DNA from: Burkholderiales bacterium
Lineage (GTDB): Bacteria > Pseudomonadota > Gammaproteobacteria > Burkholderiales > Burkholderiaceae_C
Direction: 5' to 3'
Assembly: GCA_016213265.1 (NCBI GenBank)
Contig: JACRBA010000099.1
Location: 1 to 35,973, forward strand
Length of the DNA: 35,973 nucleotides
Made by a program: the position numbers and the translations under genes. Position 1 is the stretch's first letter. Each line of letters begins with the position of its first letter. Of this stretch, positions 1-8,458 are shown piece by piece. The notes below the pieces were generated by a model that made no database searches, was not told where the DNA came from, and worked only from the letters and a program-made list of their open reading frames with translations.

Positions 1-261
1 CGCCGGGGCGGCGGGGGGGCGGGCGTTGGGGCATGGCGCGATTGTCGCGCCGCGGGGGCCGCGCCGGGCAGGCGCCGGCGGCGTCATCACGCCTGGCTGA
101 CGGCAGGCTGAGCGCCTCCCCCCAAGCCGGCACCCCCATGCGAGGGATGGGCGCGGTGCGGGGCGCCCACCCAGAATGCGCCCACGCCCCTGAACCCCGG
201 CGCATCGCCGCGCCCGGGGCGGGCCACCGGCCCAACGACGTCCTCTCCTCGAGGACTTGCA
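1..261. other. Unresolved left edge, no supported gene
   Basis: No recognisable protein is encoded here. Plus-strand frames are open from the left edge to stops at about 98-100, 109-111 and 267-269, so the 3' end of a plus-strand gene outside the window could lie here. A minus-strand frame beginning at the ATG near 140 is also open to the edge. None of these translations shows a domain; all are Arg/Gly/Pro-rich, as expected from random GC-rich sequence. The plus-oriented terminator that follows makes an incoming plus-strand transcript the more likely reading. Confidence 0.4.
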
Positions 262-296
262 CGACCTGACCCGCGAGGGTGAGGTCGTCTTTTTTT
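262..296 (+). terminator. Rho-independent terminator, plus orientation
   Basis: An 11-bp stem with one mismatch (CGACCTGACCC against GGGTGAGGTCG) closes on a GCGA loop of the GNRA type. It is followed directly by TCTTTTTTT. The T-run is on the plus strand only, so the site stops a transcript arriving from the left, outside or at the edge of the window. It does not serve the chemoreceptor gene, which converges on it from the right. Confidence 0.8.
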
Positions 297-303
297 GTCT
301 GGC

Positions 304-1887
304 TCAGTGCACGTAGTTGGCGTCGCGCTGCAGGCGGAACACGCTCACCAGCTCGGCCAGGCGGGCGGCCTGGCCCTTCAGGCTTTCGGCCGCGGCGGCG
401 CTCTGCTCCACCAGGGCGGCGTTCTGCTGGGTCATCTGGTCGAGCTGGCCGACCGAGCCGTTCACCTCGCCCAGGCCGGTGCTCTGCTCGGCGGCGGCGG
501 CGGTGATCTCGCCGATGATGTCGGACACGCGCTTCACGCTGGCCACGATCTCGTTCATCGTGCTGCCCGCGTCGCTGACGAGGCGGGTGCCCGCCTCGAC
601 CTTGTCCACGCTGGTGCCGATGAGGCCCTTGATCTCCTTGGCGGCCTCGGCGCTGCGCTGCGCCAGGCTGCGCACCTCACCCGCCACCACGGCGAAGCCG
701 CGGCCCTGCTCGCCGGCGCGCGCGGCTTCCACCGCGGCATTCAGCGCCAGGATGTTGGTCTGGAAGGCGATGCCGTCGATCACGCCGATGATGTCGGCGA
801 TCTTGCGCGAGCTGTGGTTGATCTCTTCCATGGTGGCCACCACCTGGGCCACCACCTGGCCGCCGCGCTGGGCCACGCTCGATGCCGAGCTGGCCATCTG
901 GTTGGCCTGCGAGGCCGATTCGGCGCTCTGGTTGACCGTGGCGGTGAGCTGGTGCATCGACGACGCTGCCTGCTGCAGGCTGCTGGCCGTCTGCTCGGTG
1001 CGGTGCGAGAGGTCCTGGTTGCCCACGGCCACCTCGGTGCTGGCGGTCTGGATGGAATCGGCCGACTGGCGGATGTCGCCCACCAGCTCGCGCAGGCGGT
1101 CCTGCATGCCGTGGATGGCCTGCAGCAGGCGGCCGATCTCGTCGTTGCCGTGGATCTCGACGGTGGACGTGAGGTCGCCCTGGGCGATGCGCTCGGCCAC
1201 CTTCACGGCGCGGCCCACGGGGCCGGTGATGCTGCGCGTGGTGCGCCAGGCCAGCAGCACGCCCGCGGCCAGCGCGCCGGCCAGCAGCACGCCCACCAGC
1301 ACCAGCGCACGCTGCTGCGCGCTCACCACCTCGCTGGCGGCCTCGGTGTTCTGCTGCTGCACGATGCCGATGAGCTCGGACACCTTCTGGCGCCACACCG
1401 TTTCCACCGGGCGCACGGCCTCGGTGAGGGTCATCGTGGCCTCCACACCGGCGCCGGAGGCGCCTTCCTTGGCGGCGCGCTCCATGAGCGGAATGGTCTT
1501 CTTGGCGCCGTCGGTGATGTCCTTCAGCAGCGCCTGCTCCTGCGCGGTGGCGTCCTGCGCGATGAGCGTGGACAGCGCCGCCTCGCCCTTCTCGTAGCGG
1601 CCCTTGGCCTGCGCCATCACCTTCATCTCGTCGTCGATGGCCTTCACATCGGTGAGCAGCGTCACCGTGCGGGCCTGGATGGCCAGGCTGTTGATGCTCT
1701 CGAGCATCGAGTTGGCGAGCGCCAGCTTCTCGTTCTTGACGCCCACGATGTCTTGCACGCGGGCGCCTTGCGCACGCAGCGCGTTGGCGCTGAGCCCCGC
1801 CACGAGCAGCAGCAGCACGAGCAGGCTGCCGAATCCGATACCCAGGCGCCGGGCCAGGGTGAGGTGTGCGATCGAGGGTACGGCCAT
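304..1887 (-). CDS. Methyl-accepting chemotaxis protein (transmembrane receptor)
   Basis: A 527-residue chemoreceptor that would signal through CheW/CheA to the flagellar motor. A first membrane helix (about 14-36) is followed by a periplasmic four-helix-type sensor (about 37-190), a second helix (about 192-215), a HAMP domain ending near NDEIGRL, and a long coiled-coil signalling domain. The hairpin tip is the near-invariant [20 protein letters not shown]. Gln/Glu-rich stretches such as [14 protein letters not shown] are candidate methylation sites. The C-terminus (RDANYVH) has no clear CheR-tethering pentapeptide. The start is supported by CGGAG about 8 bases upstream. The ligand cannot be told from sequence. 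The gene is monocistronic in this view and has a sigma-28-like promoter of its own. Confidence 0.95.
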   Translation of the reverse strand: MAVPSIAHLTLARRLGIGFGSLLVLLLLVAGLSANALRAQGARVQDIVGVKNEKLALANSMLESINSLAIQARTVTLLTDVKAIDDEMKVMAQAKGRYEKGEAALSTLIAQDATAQEQALLKDITDGAKKTIPLMERAAKEGASGAGVEATMTLTEAVRPVETVWRQKVSELIGIVQQQNTEAASEVVSAQQRALVLVGVLLAGALAAGVLLAWRTTRSITGPVGRAVKVAERIAQGDLTSTVEIHGNDEIGRLLQAIHGMQDRLRELVGDIRQSADSIQTASTEVAVGNQDLSHRTEQTASSLQQAASSMHQLTATVNQSAESASQANQMASSASSVAQRGGQVVAQVVATMEEINHSSRKIADIIGVIDGIAFQTNILALNAAVEAARAGEQGRGFAVVAGEVRSLAQRSAEAAKEIKGLIGTSVDKVEAGTRLVSDAGSTMNEIVASVKRVSDIIGEITAAAAEQSTGLGEVNGSVGQLDQMTQQNAALVEQSAAAAESLKGQAARLAELVSVFRLQRDANYVH

Positions 1888-1942
1888 CGTTGTCTCCGTC
1901 AGGCGTTGTCAGGCTCCCGTGTGGGGCACGGGGTATGGGGGC

Positions 1943-1970
1943 CTATCGGATGGTCGCGGCCCAAAGTTGA
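1943..1970 (-). promoter_or_regulatory. Candidate sigma-28 (FliA) promoter of the chemoreceptor gene
   Basis: On the minus strand TCAACTTT and TCCGATAG are separated by 12 bases. They resemble the flagellar consensus TAAAGTTT-N11-GCCGATAA at 6 of 8 positions in each half, but the spacer is one base too long. The site lies about 55 bases upstream of the receptor start codon, a sensible distance. A sigma-28 promoter is the expected control for a chemoreceptor. Confidence 0.45.
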
Positions 1971-2036
1971 GCCAGATCAGGCGAAGAGCACGGCAACCGT
2001 TCAGTTTTTCTCAGCGATGGCCCACGCCCCTGCCGG

Positions 2037-3002
2037 TCAGGGCAGCCGCTCGGCCAGCCAATCCACCAGCGCCCGCACGGCGCGCGGCACCTGGGCGGCA
2101 TAGGGGCGGATGGCCCAGATGTGGGTGCCGAAGGCGCCCACGGGCCGCCAGCCGGGCAGCAGCTCCACCAGGGCGCCGGCCTGCACGGCGGGGCGGGCGC
2201 TGAAGTCGGGCAGCAGCGCCAGGCCCAGGCCGGCCAGCGCCGCCTCACGCAGCGCCTCGCTGTTGTTGGCGGCAAAGGGGCCGCGCACGGCCACGCTGAC
2301 GCGCCCTGCCCCGCCCGCGCTGGCGCCGGTCACGCCGCGCCCGGCCGGGCGCTGCGGCTCGAAGCTCCAGGCCGCCGTCTCGCCCGGCCGGGGGTAGGCC
2401 AGGCAGTCGTGCGCCGCCAGGTCGGCCGGCTCGCGCGGCGCCGGCCGGCGCGCCAGGTAGGCGGGGCTGGCCAGCAGCAGCGTGCGGCTTTCGCGCAGCA
2501 TCCAGGCCACATGCGTGTCGGGCGGCGTGCTGGTGTGGCGGATGGCGAGGTCGAAGCCCTCCTGCGCCAGCGGGCGCAGTCGGTCGGACAGATCCAGCTC
2601 GATCTGCAGCGCCGGGTGCGCGGCCAGAAAGCCGGGCAGCAGCGGCACCAGCTCCTGCCGGGCCAGGGCCACGGGCGCGGTCACGCGCAGGCGGCCCTGC
2701 GGCATGGCGGCCAGGTCGCGCACTTCGGAGAAGGCCTGGTCGATGGTGGCGAAGGCCCCGTGCGTGCTGGCCACCAGCTGGCGGCCCGCGTCGGTGAGCT
2801 GCATGCTGCGCGTGGTGCGCTGCACCAGCGGCACGCCCGCGGCGGCCTCCAGCTCGGCCACGCGCTGGCTCATGGCGGCCTTGCTCAGGCCCAGGCGCTG
2901 CGCGGCGGCGGTGAAGCTGCCGGCCTGGGCCAGCACGGTGAGCGCGTGGATGGCGGCCCAACGCGGGCTGTCGGATTGGCTTCTTGATTGGCTTCTTGAC
3001 AT
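2037..3002 (-). CDS. LysR-family transcriptional regulator
   Basis: A 321-residue LTTR of normal family length. The N-terminal winged helix-turn-helix spans about residues 15-75 (AAAQRLGLSKAAMSQRVAEL is the HTH) and is followed by a linker helix and a periplasmic-binding-protein-like effector domain to the end. The family usually activates a divergent target in response to a small ligand. The divergent neighbour is mmsA, so control of valine or propionyl-CoA-related catabolism is the natural inference, although characterised MmsR regulators are AraC-type. The start at 3002 keeps the whole HTH; an upstream ATG at 3012 is in another frame. The N-terminus carries a four-residue duplication (SRSQSRSQ). 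The operator-like palindrome sits only 9 bases upstream of the start, which suggests autoregulation. Confidence 0.93.
   Translation of the reverse strand: MSRSQSRSQSDSPRWAAIHALTVLAQAGSFTAAAQRLGLSKAAMSQRVAELEAAAGVPLVQRTTRSMQLTDAGRQLVASTHGAFATIDQAFSEVRDLAAMPQGRLRVTAPVALARQELVPLLPGFLAAHPALQIELDLSDRLRPLAQEGFDLAIRHTSTPPDTHVAWMLRESRTLLLASPAYLARRPAPREPADLAAHDCLAYPRPGETAAWSFEPQRPAGRGVTGASAGGAGRVSVAVRGPFAANNSEALREAALAGLGLALLPDFSARPAVQAGALVELLPGWRPVGAFGTHIWAIRPYAAQVPRAVRALVDWLAERLP
2974..2997 (-). repeat. 12-bp tandem duplication in the lysR 5' coding end
   Basis: GATTGGCTTCTT occurs twice head to tail (2974-2985, 2986-2997, plus-strand reading). It encodes an in-frame SRSQ-SRSQ immediately after the initiator Met. 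It is frame-neutral, lies before the DNA-binding domain and looks like a recent slippage duplication. Confidence 0.85.
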
Positions 3003-3010
3003 TGGCCACC

Positions 3011-3032
3011 ATTGTTCACCACCATGAACAAT
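3011..3032. promoter_or_regulatory. Inverted-repeat operator between lysR and mmsA
   Basis: ATTGTTCA and TGAACAAT form a perfect 8-bp inverted repeat around CCACCA. The core TTCA-N6-TGAA fits the T-N11-A type of LysR-family binding site. It overlaps the likely promoter and leader of the regulator and lies about 97 bases upstream of the mmsA start. It is AT-rich compared with its surroundings, so a chance origin is unlikely. Binding by the adjacent LysR protein is inferred. Confidence 0.7.
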
Positions 3033-3128
3033 GAATCCAGCGCAGCGGCCTAGGCGCCGGCGAAGCGGCTGCCTAGACTGGCCGGCGTCCCCGATCTCTT
3101 CCTGTTTCTCTCAGCGCGGAGCCCTGCC

Positions 3129-4649
<1,521 letters not shown>

Positions 4650-4652
4650 AGA

Positions 4653-4977
4653 GCCCTTCGACAAGCTCAGGCCCTTCGACAAGCTCAGGGCGAACGGGGG
4701 GTGGTGAACCGTTCGGGCTGAGCCTGTCGAAGCCTCGGTGCTTCGGGCCCTTCGACGGGCTCAGGCCCTTCGACAGGCTCAGGATGATCGGGGCCCTTCG
4801 ACAAGCTCAGGGCGAACGGGGGGTGAACCGTTCGGGCTGAGCCTGTCGAAGCCTCGGTGCTTCGCGCCCTTCGACAGGCTCAGGCCCTTCGACAGGCTCA
4901 GGATGATCGGGGCCCTTCGACAAGCTCAGGGCAGACGGGGGTGAACCGTTCGGGCTGAGCCTGTCGAAGCCCTGGTA
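4653..4977. repeat. Dispersed-type REP array (CTTCGACARGCTCAGG), tandem 119-122 bp units
   Basis: The whole gap between mmsA and the lipase gene is built from one palindromic element. I count eight forward copies of CCTTCGAC(A/G)(A/G)GCTCAGG and three inverted copies (GGGCTGAGCCTGTCGAAG). They form two full tandem units (4671-4792, 122 bp; 4793-4911, 119 bp) and a partial third (4912-4977), differing at only a few bases. Within each unit a forward and an inverted copy can pair into a long stem around CGAACGG...CCGTTCG. Such elements are scattered between genes in many proteobacteria. Here the array lies between convergent genes and may act as a bidirectional transcription barrier. Reading frames through it give only SLSKP/STSSG-type repeats and are not genes. 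Confidence 0.9.
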
Positions 4978-4986
4978 CCCTGCGGA

Positions 4987-5838
4987 TCAGCGAGGAAAGC
5001 GCTCCGCGAGCCAGCGCGTCAGCTCGGCCAGCACCTCGCCCTTCTCGGGCTCGTTGAAGATCTCGTGGGCCAGGCCGGGCCATTCGCGTGAGGTGACCAT
5101 GGCCGCCGGCGACCGCGCGGCGAAGGTGGCCGAGCCGGCGGGGCGCACGCAGCGGTCGGCGCCGGCCCACATCAGCAGCGTGGGCAGCGCCCAGCGCGGC
5201 GCGGCGTCGAGCACCACCTGCCCTTCCTGCGCGATGAAGCGGCCGAGCAGGCCGCTGATGCGGTCGTGCACGCGGGCGTCGGCCTGGTAGGCCTGCACCA
5301 CCGCGGGGTCGCGGCTGATCCACGCTGGCTGCAGGCCGTTGCCCACCCGCAGGTGCGGCAGCAGCCGGGGCACCACGGCCAGCAGCAGCTGTTGCACGGC
5401 ATTCACACCCGGGTCGAGCGCGGGCGACGAGAGCACCAGCGCCTCCACCGGGCGTTGCCACGCGGCGGGCGCCGGCTGCAGCGCCTCGGCCACGAAGCGC
5501 GCAGCCACCAGGCCGCCCATGCTGTGGCCCAGCAGCACCAGCGGGCCGGGCTGGCGGCGGCGCGCCTCGTCCACCACCGCGGCCAGGTCGCGCAGCAGGC
5601 TGTCGGGCTCGGCGATGTCGCCCTGTGCGCCGGCCGAATCGCCGTGGCCGCGCTGGTCGTAGGCCAGCACGTCCCAACCCTCGGCGTTGAGCGCCGCGGC
5701 CACATGGGCATAGCGGCCGGCGTGCTCGCCCAGGCCGTGCACCAGCAGCACGGTTCCGCGCGTGGCGGCGGCGGTAGGAGCGGGCCAGGCGCTCAGGCGC
5801 AGCGCCAGGCCGTCGTGCGTGGTAACGATGTCATGCAT
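4987..5838 (-). CDS. Alpha/beta hydrolase, monoacylglycerol lipase / lysophospholipase type
   Basis: A 283-residue serine hydrolase of the Hydrolase_4 family. The oxyanion strand reads LVHGLGEHAGRY, followed by YDQRGHGDS and the nucleophile elbow GHSMGG with Ser106. The acid is in WAGADRCVRP and the His in GLAHEIFNEPEK. HGLGEH plus GHSMGG with an AHE-type histidine is typical of monoglyceride lipases and PldB-like lysophospholipases; the true substrate is not known. The ATG at 5838 (MHDIVTTHDG) is chosen because the conserved fold begins there, while upstream in-frame codons encode only Arg/Pro-rich sequence. No signal peptide is seen. It is divergent from the crotonase gene, and its 3' end abuts the repeat array. 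Confidence 0.9.
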   Translation of the reverse strand: MHDIVTTHDGLALRLSAWPAPTAAATRGTVLLVHGLGEHAGRYAHVAAALNAEGWDVLAYDQRGHGDSAGAQGDIAEPDSLLRDLAAVVDEARRRQPGPLVLLGHSMGGLVAARFVAEALQPAPAAWQRPVEALVLSSPALDPGVNAVQQLLLAVVPRLLPHLRVGNGLQPAWISRDPAVVQAYQADARVHDRISGLLGRFIAQEGQVVLDAAPRWALPTLLMWAGADRCVRPAGSATFAARSPAAMVTSREWPGLAHEIFNEPEKGEVLAELTRWLAERFPR

Positions 5839-5990
5839 GGCCGGCGAGTCTAGGCGCGCGCCGCGCCGGCACGTATCGAGACATTCACGGGCTGCAAGCC
5901 ATCGCGCTCGCCACCTGCTGAACGGCTGGGCGGCCCGGGCGCCCACGGCAGCGGTTACGCTTGGCGGCTCACCCTGCCCGAGAAGCCGCC

Positions 5991-6839
5991 ATGACCACGA
6001 CCGCTGCCTACTTCCGCCTGGACCACGACGACACGAGCGGCATCGCCCGCTTGACGCTCGCGCGGCCCGAGCAGATGAACACCATGGACCCGGCGTTCTT
6101 CCCTGCCCTGCGTGACGCGGTGCGGGCGCTGGACGCCGCGGGGCGCACCCGCGTCCTGGTGATCGCCTCCACCGGCAAGCACTTCTCGGCCGGCATGGCG
6201 CTGGACGTGTTCGGTGCGGCCGACCACCCGATGCTGCAGGTGGGCACGGCCCGTGCACGCCAGGGCTTCCAGGCGGGGCTGCGCGGGCTGATGGCCTGCT
6301 TCGACGCGCTGGAGGAGGCCCGCTTCCCGGTCATCTGCGCCGTGCAGGGCGGCTGCATCGGCGGCGCGCTGGACCTGGCCGCGGCCTGCGACATCCGCGT
6401 GTGCAGCGCCGACGCCTTCTTCACCGTGCAGGAGATCCACATCGGCATGGTGGCCGACCTGGGCTCGCTGCAGCGGCTGCCCAAGATCGTGGCGCCGGGC
6501 ATGGCGCGCCAGATGGCCTACACCGGCGAGCGCGTGCCGGCCGAGCGCGCGCTGGCCATCGGTCTGGTGAACGCGGTGCTGCCCGATGCCGACGCGCTCG
6601 CCGCACACGCCGACGACCTGGCGCGCCAGATCGCCGCCAAGAGCCCACTGGCCATCTCGGGCAGCAAGCAGGCGCTGAACATCGCGCGCGACCACGGCAC
6701 GGCCGAAGCGCTGGCGCAGATGGCCATGCTGCAGGGCGCGCTGTTCGACCTGGGCGAGATGGCCGAAGCCATCCGCGCCTGGAAGAGTCGCGAGCCCGCC
6801 CGCTTCGAGCCGCTCGCGCCGCTGCCCGGCGGGCACTAA
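5991..6839 (+). CDS. Crotonase-family protein, likely delta3,5-delta2,4-dienoyl-CoA isomerase
   Basis: A 282-residue crotonase-fold enzyme. The oxyanion loops are HFSAGMALDVF and GGCIGGALDL. Three acidic positions used by the mammalian ECH1 dienoyl-CoA isomerase are present in the right context: Asp in ACDIRVC, Glu in TVQEIHIG and Asp in VADLGSLQRLPK. The stretch from GGCIGG to the SKSP-like AAKSPLAI also follows ECH1 closely. Such enzymes move double bonds during beta-oxidation of unsaturated fatty acids with odd-numbered double bonds. A general enoyl-CoA hydratase role is the alternative. The ATG at 5991 is preferred to an in-frame TTG at 5961. The gene is single and divergent from the lipase-like gene, which fits a loose lipid-catabolism neighbourhood. 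Confidence 0.88.
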   Translation: MTTTAAYFRLDHDDTSGIARLTLARPEQMNTMDPAFFPALRDAVRALDAAGRTRVLVIASTGKHFSAGMALDVFGAADHPMLQVGTARARQGFQAGLRGLMACFDALEEARFPVICAVQGGCIGGALDLAAACDIRVCSADAFFTVQEIHIGMVADLGSLQRLPKIVAPGMARQMAYTGERVPAERALAIGLVNAVLPDADALAAHADDLARQIAAKSPLAISGSKQALNIARDHGTAEALAQMAMLQGALFDLGEMAEAIRAWKSREPARFEPLAPLPGGH

Positions 6840-6866
6840 AGGCGCGCCGCCGGGCCACGCCGGCGC

Positions 6867-7424
6867 TCAGCCGGCCACCGGCGCGGGGCGGCGCAGCGGC
6901 ACGGCGGGGAAATCCACCGGCACGTCGAACGCCACGTTCACGTAGTTGGTGAAGAGGTTCAGCGCCACGTGCGCGAGGATCTCCACGGCGGCCTCCTCGT
7001 CGAAGCCCGCGTCGCGCAGCGCCTGCACGTCGGCCGCGCCCACATGGCCACGGCGTTCCACCAGCGCGCGCGCGAAGCGCAGCGCGGCCTGGGTGCGGGG
7101 GTCGGCGGATTCGCCCATCTGCGCGGCGGCCATCTCCTCGGCGCTGGCGCCGGCCTTGCGGCCCAATGCGGTGTGCGCGGCCAGGCAATAGGCGCAGCCG
7201 TTCAGATCGGCCACCAACACGGCGATCTGCTCGCCCAGCCGGGCGCCGAGGGTGCCGCCGCCGAGGGCGCCGAAGGCCCCCCACATGGCGCGCAGCGCGG
7301 CGGGCGAATGCGCCACCGTGCGGAACATGGCGGGCGTGGCACCGAAAGCGCCGTGGATCGCATCGAGCAGTTCGCGGCGATCGCCGGTGGCGGTGGTGGC
7401 ATCGATCAGGGTGAGTCGGGGCAT
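6867..7424 (-). CDS. Carboxymuconolactone decarboxylase / AhpD-like protein
   Basis: A 185-residue all-alpha protein of the CMD/AhpD superfamily. The active-site motif is Cys77-Ala-Tyr-Cys80 followed by His, in NGCAYCLAAHTALGRKAG. This is the redox CxxC-xxxH arrangement of AhpD-type peroxidase-related proteins rather than true gamma-carboxymuconolactone decarboxylases. The C-terminal helix HVALNLFTNYVNVAF is typical of the group. A thiol-dependent peroxidase or disulphide role in the cytoplasm is probable; the substrate is unknown. GGAG lies 7 bases upstream of the ATG. The divergent AraC-type gene is the likely regulator, a common pairing for this family. Confidence 0.9.
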   Translation of the reverse strand: MPRLTLIDATTATGDRRELLDAIHGAFGATPAMFRTVAHSPAALRAMWGAFGALGGGTLGARLGEQIAVLVADLNGCAYCLAAHTALGRKAGASAEEMAAAQMGESADPRTQAALRFARALVERRGHVGAADVQALRDAGFDEEAAVEILAHVALNLFTNYVNVAFDVPVDFPAVPLRRPAPVAG

Positions 7425-7426
7425 GA

Positions 7427-7462
7427 GAGGGCTCCTGCAGAAAAGGGTGGAGAGAAGCCCTC
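7427..7462 (-). promoter_or_regulatory. Inverted repeat covering the AhpD-like ribosome binding site
   Basis: GAGGGCT (7427-7433) and AGCCCTC (7456-7462) are a perfect 7-bp inverted repeat with 22 bases between. In the minus-strand mRNA the second arm contains part of the Shine-Dalgarno GGAG region just before the ATG at 7424. It could therefore be an RNA hairpin limiting translation or an operator for the divergent AraC-type protein. Confidence 0.35.
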
Positions 7463-7516
7463 AGTGTGTCGGCCAGTGGTGCACGCTAGGATGCTGCGCG
7501 TCCAGCATTCGTACCC

Positions 7517-8443
7517 ATGCGTCCAGAACCCCTTGCCCCCGACCCGGCGCCGCCTGCCCCGGCCGCCCCCATCGACCGCCTCTCGCCCCTGCTGGAGCGC
7601 TTTCGCGTGCGGGCGCGGCTGTTCCATGCGGGGCCGTTGTGCGGCACCACCCGCTTCACCGACGACCCGGGGCACGGCTTCCTGCACGTGATGCGCCGCG
7701 GTGAGATGCGTGTGACCCACCGGCCACGCAGCGGCGCGCCGCGCACGCTGCAGGTGCGCGAGCCGAGCCTGCTGTTCTACCCGCGGCCGCTGGCGCACGA
7801 CTTCCACCATGCGCTGGCCGAGGGCTGCGATTTCACCTGCGCCACGCTGGCCTTCGAAGGCGGGCCGCGCCACCCGCTGGTGGCGGCCCTGCCGCCGCTG
7901 GTGTGCCTGCCGCTGGCGGCCCTGCCGGGGCTGGCGGCCACGCTGGACCTGCTGTTCGCGGAGACGGCGGCGCTGCGCTGCGGTTCGCGCCTGCTGGCCG
8001 ACCGGCTGTTCGAGGTGGTGCTGATCCAGCTGCTGCGCTGGCTGCTGGATCACCCGCATGAGGCGGGGCTGCATGCCGGGCTGCTGCAGGGCCTGTCGGA
8101 CCCGCGGCTGGCGCACGCCCTCACCGCCCTGCACGAGCGGCCGGGTGAGCCCTGGGGCCTGGCCGACATGGCCGCCGCGGCCGGCATGTCACGCAGCGCC
8201 TTCGCGGCCGCCTTCAGGCACACCGTGGGCACCACGCCCGCGGCCTACCTGGCCGACTGGCGGCTCACGCTGGCCCAGGCGCGCCTGCGCGAAGGCCAGC
8301 CGGTGAAGAAGATCGCCAGCGAGCTGGGCTACGCCAACGCCTCGGCGCTCTCGCGCCTGTTCAGCCAGCGGCTGGCGGCGTCGCCGCGGCAGTGGTTGGC
8401 GAGCGAGGCGCATGAAAAAGGGGGCCGAAGCCCCCTCGCGTGA
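7517..8443 (+). CDS. AraC-family regulator with cupin-type sensor domain
   Basis: A 308-residue regulator. An N-terminal cupin-like domain of the AraC cupin_6 type (about residues 20-190; GFLHVMRRGEMRV and LLFYPRPLAHDFH) precedes two helix-turn-helices. The first is WGLADMAAAAGMSRSAFAAA and the second KKIASELGYANASALSRLFS, followed by the terminal SPRQW. Regulators with this sensor often sit beside small oxidoreductases or CMD-family genes and respond to electrophiles or other small organics; the ligand here is unknown. The gene starts 92 bases from the divergent AhpD-like gene, its probable target. Its last codons contain the terminator of the convergent protease gene. Confidence 0.92.
   Translation: MRPEPLAPDPAPPAPAAPIDRLSPLLERFRVRARLFHAGPLCGTTRFTDDPGHGFLHVMRRGEMRVTHRPRSGAPRTLQVREPSLLFYPRPLAHDFHHALAEGCDFTCATLAFEGGPRHPLVAALPPLVCLPLAALPGLAATLDLLFAETAALRCGSRLLADRLFEVVLIQLLRWLLDHPHEAGLHAGLLQGLSDPRLAHALTALHERPGEPWGLADMAAAAGMSRSAFAAAFRHTVGTTPAAYLADWRLTLAQARLREGQPVKKIASELGYANASALSRLFSQRLAASPRQWLASEAHEKGGRSPLA
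8415..8436 (-). terminator. Rho-independent terminator of the subtilase gene
   Basis: Read on the minus strand, AGGGGGC and GCCCCCT enclose a UUCG-type tetraloop and are followed by TTTTT. The 7-bp GC stem plus T-run lies 22 bases beyond the protease stop codon. It is inside the 3' coding end of the convergent AraC gene, whose residues HEKGGRSPLA it encodes. Confidence 0.88.
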
Positions 8444-8458
8444 TCGTCTGATCGGCTG

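Noticed and set aside
295-2103. 602-codon plus-strand open frame
   Set aside because: It is opposite the chemoreceptor gene and runs beyond it into intergenic DNA; low-complexity shadow.
4653-4977. CRISPR array or repeat-protein gene
   Set aside because: The repeats are palindromic, occur in both orientations and lack unique spacers. Translated SLSKP/STSSG strings come from the intergenic element itself.
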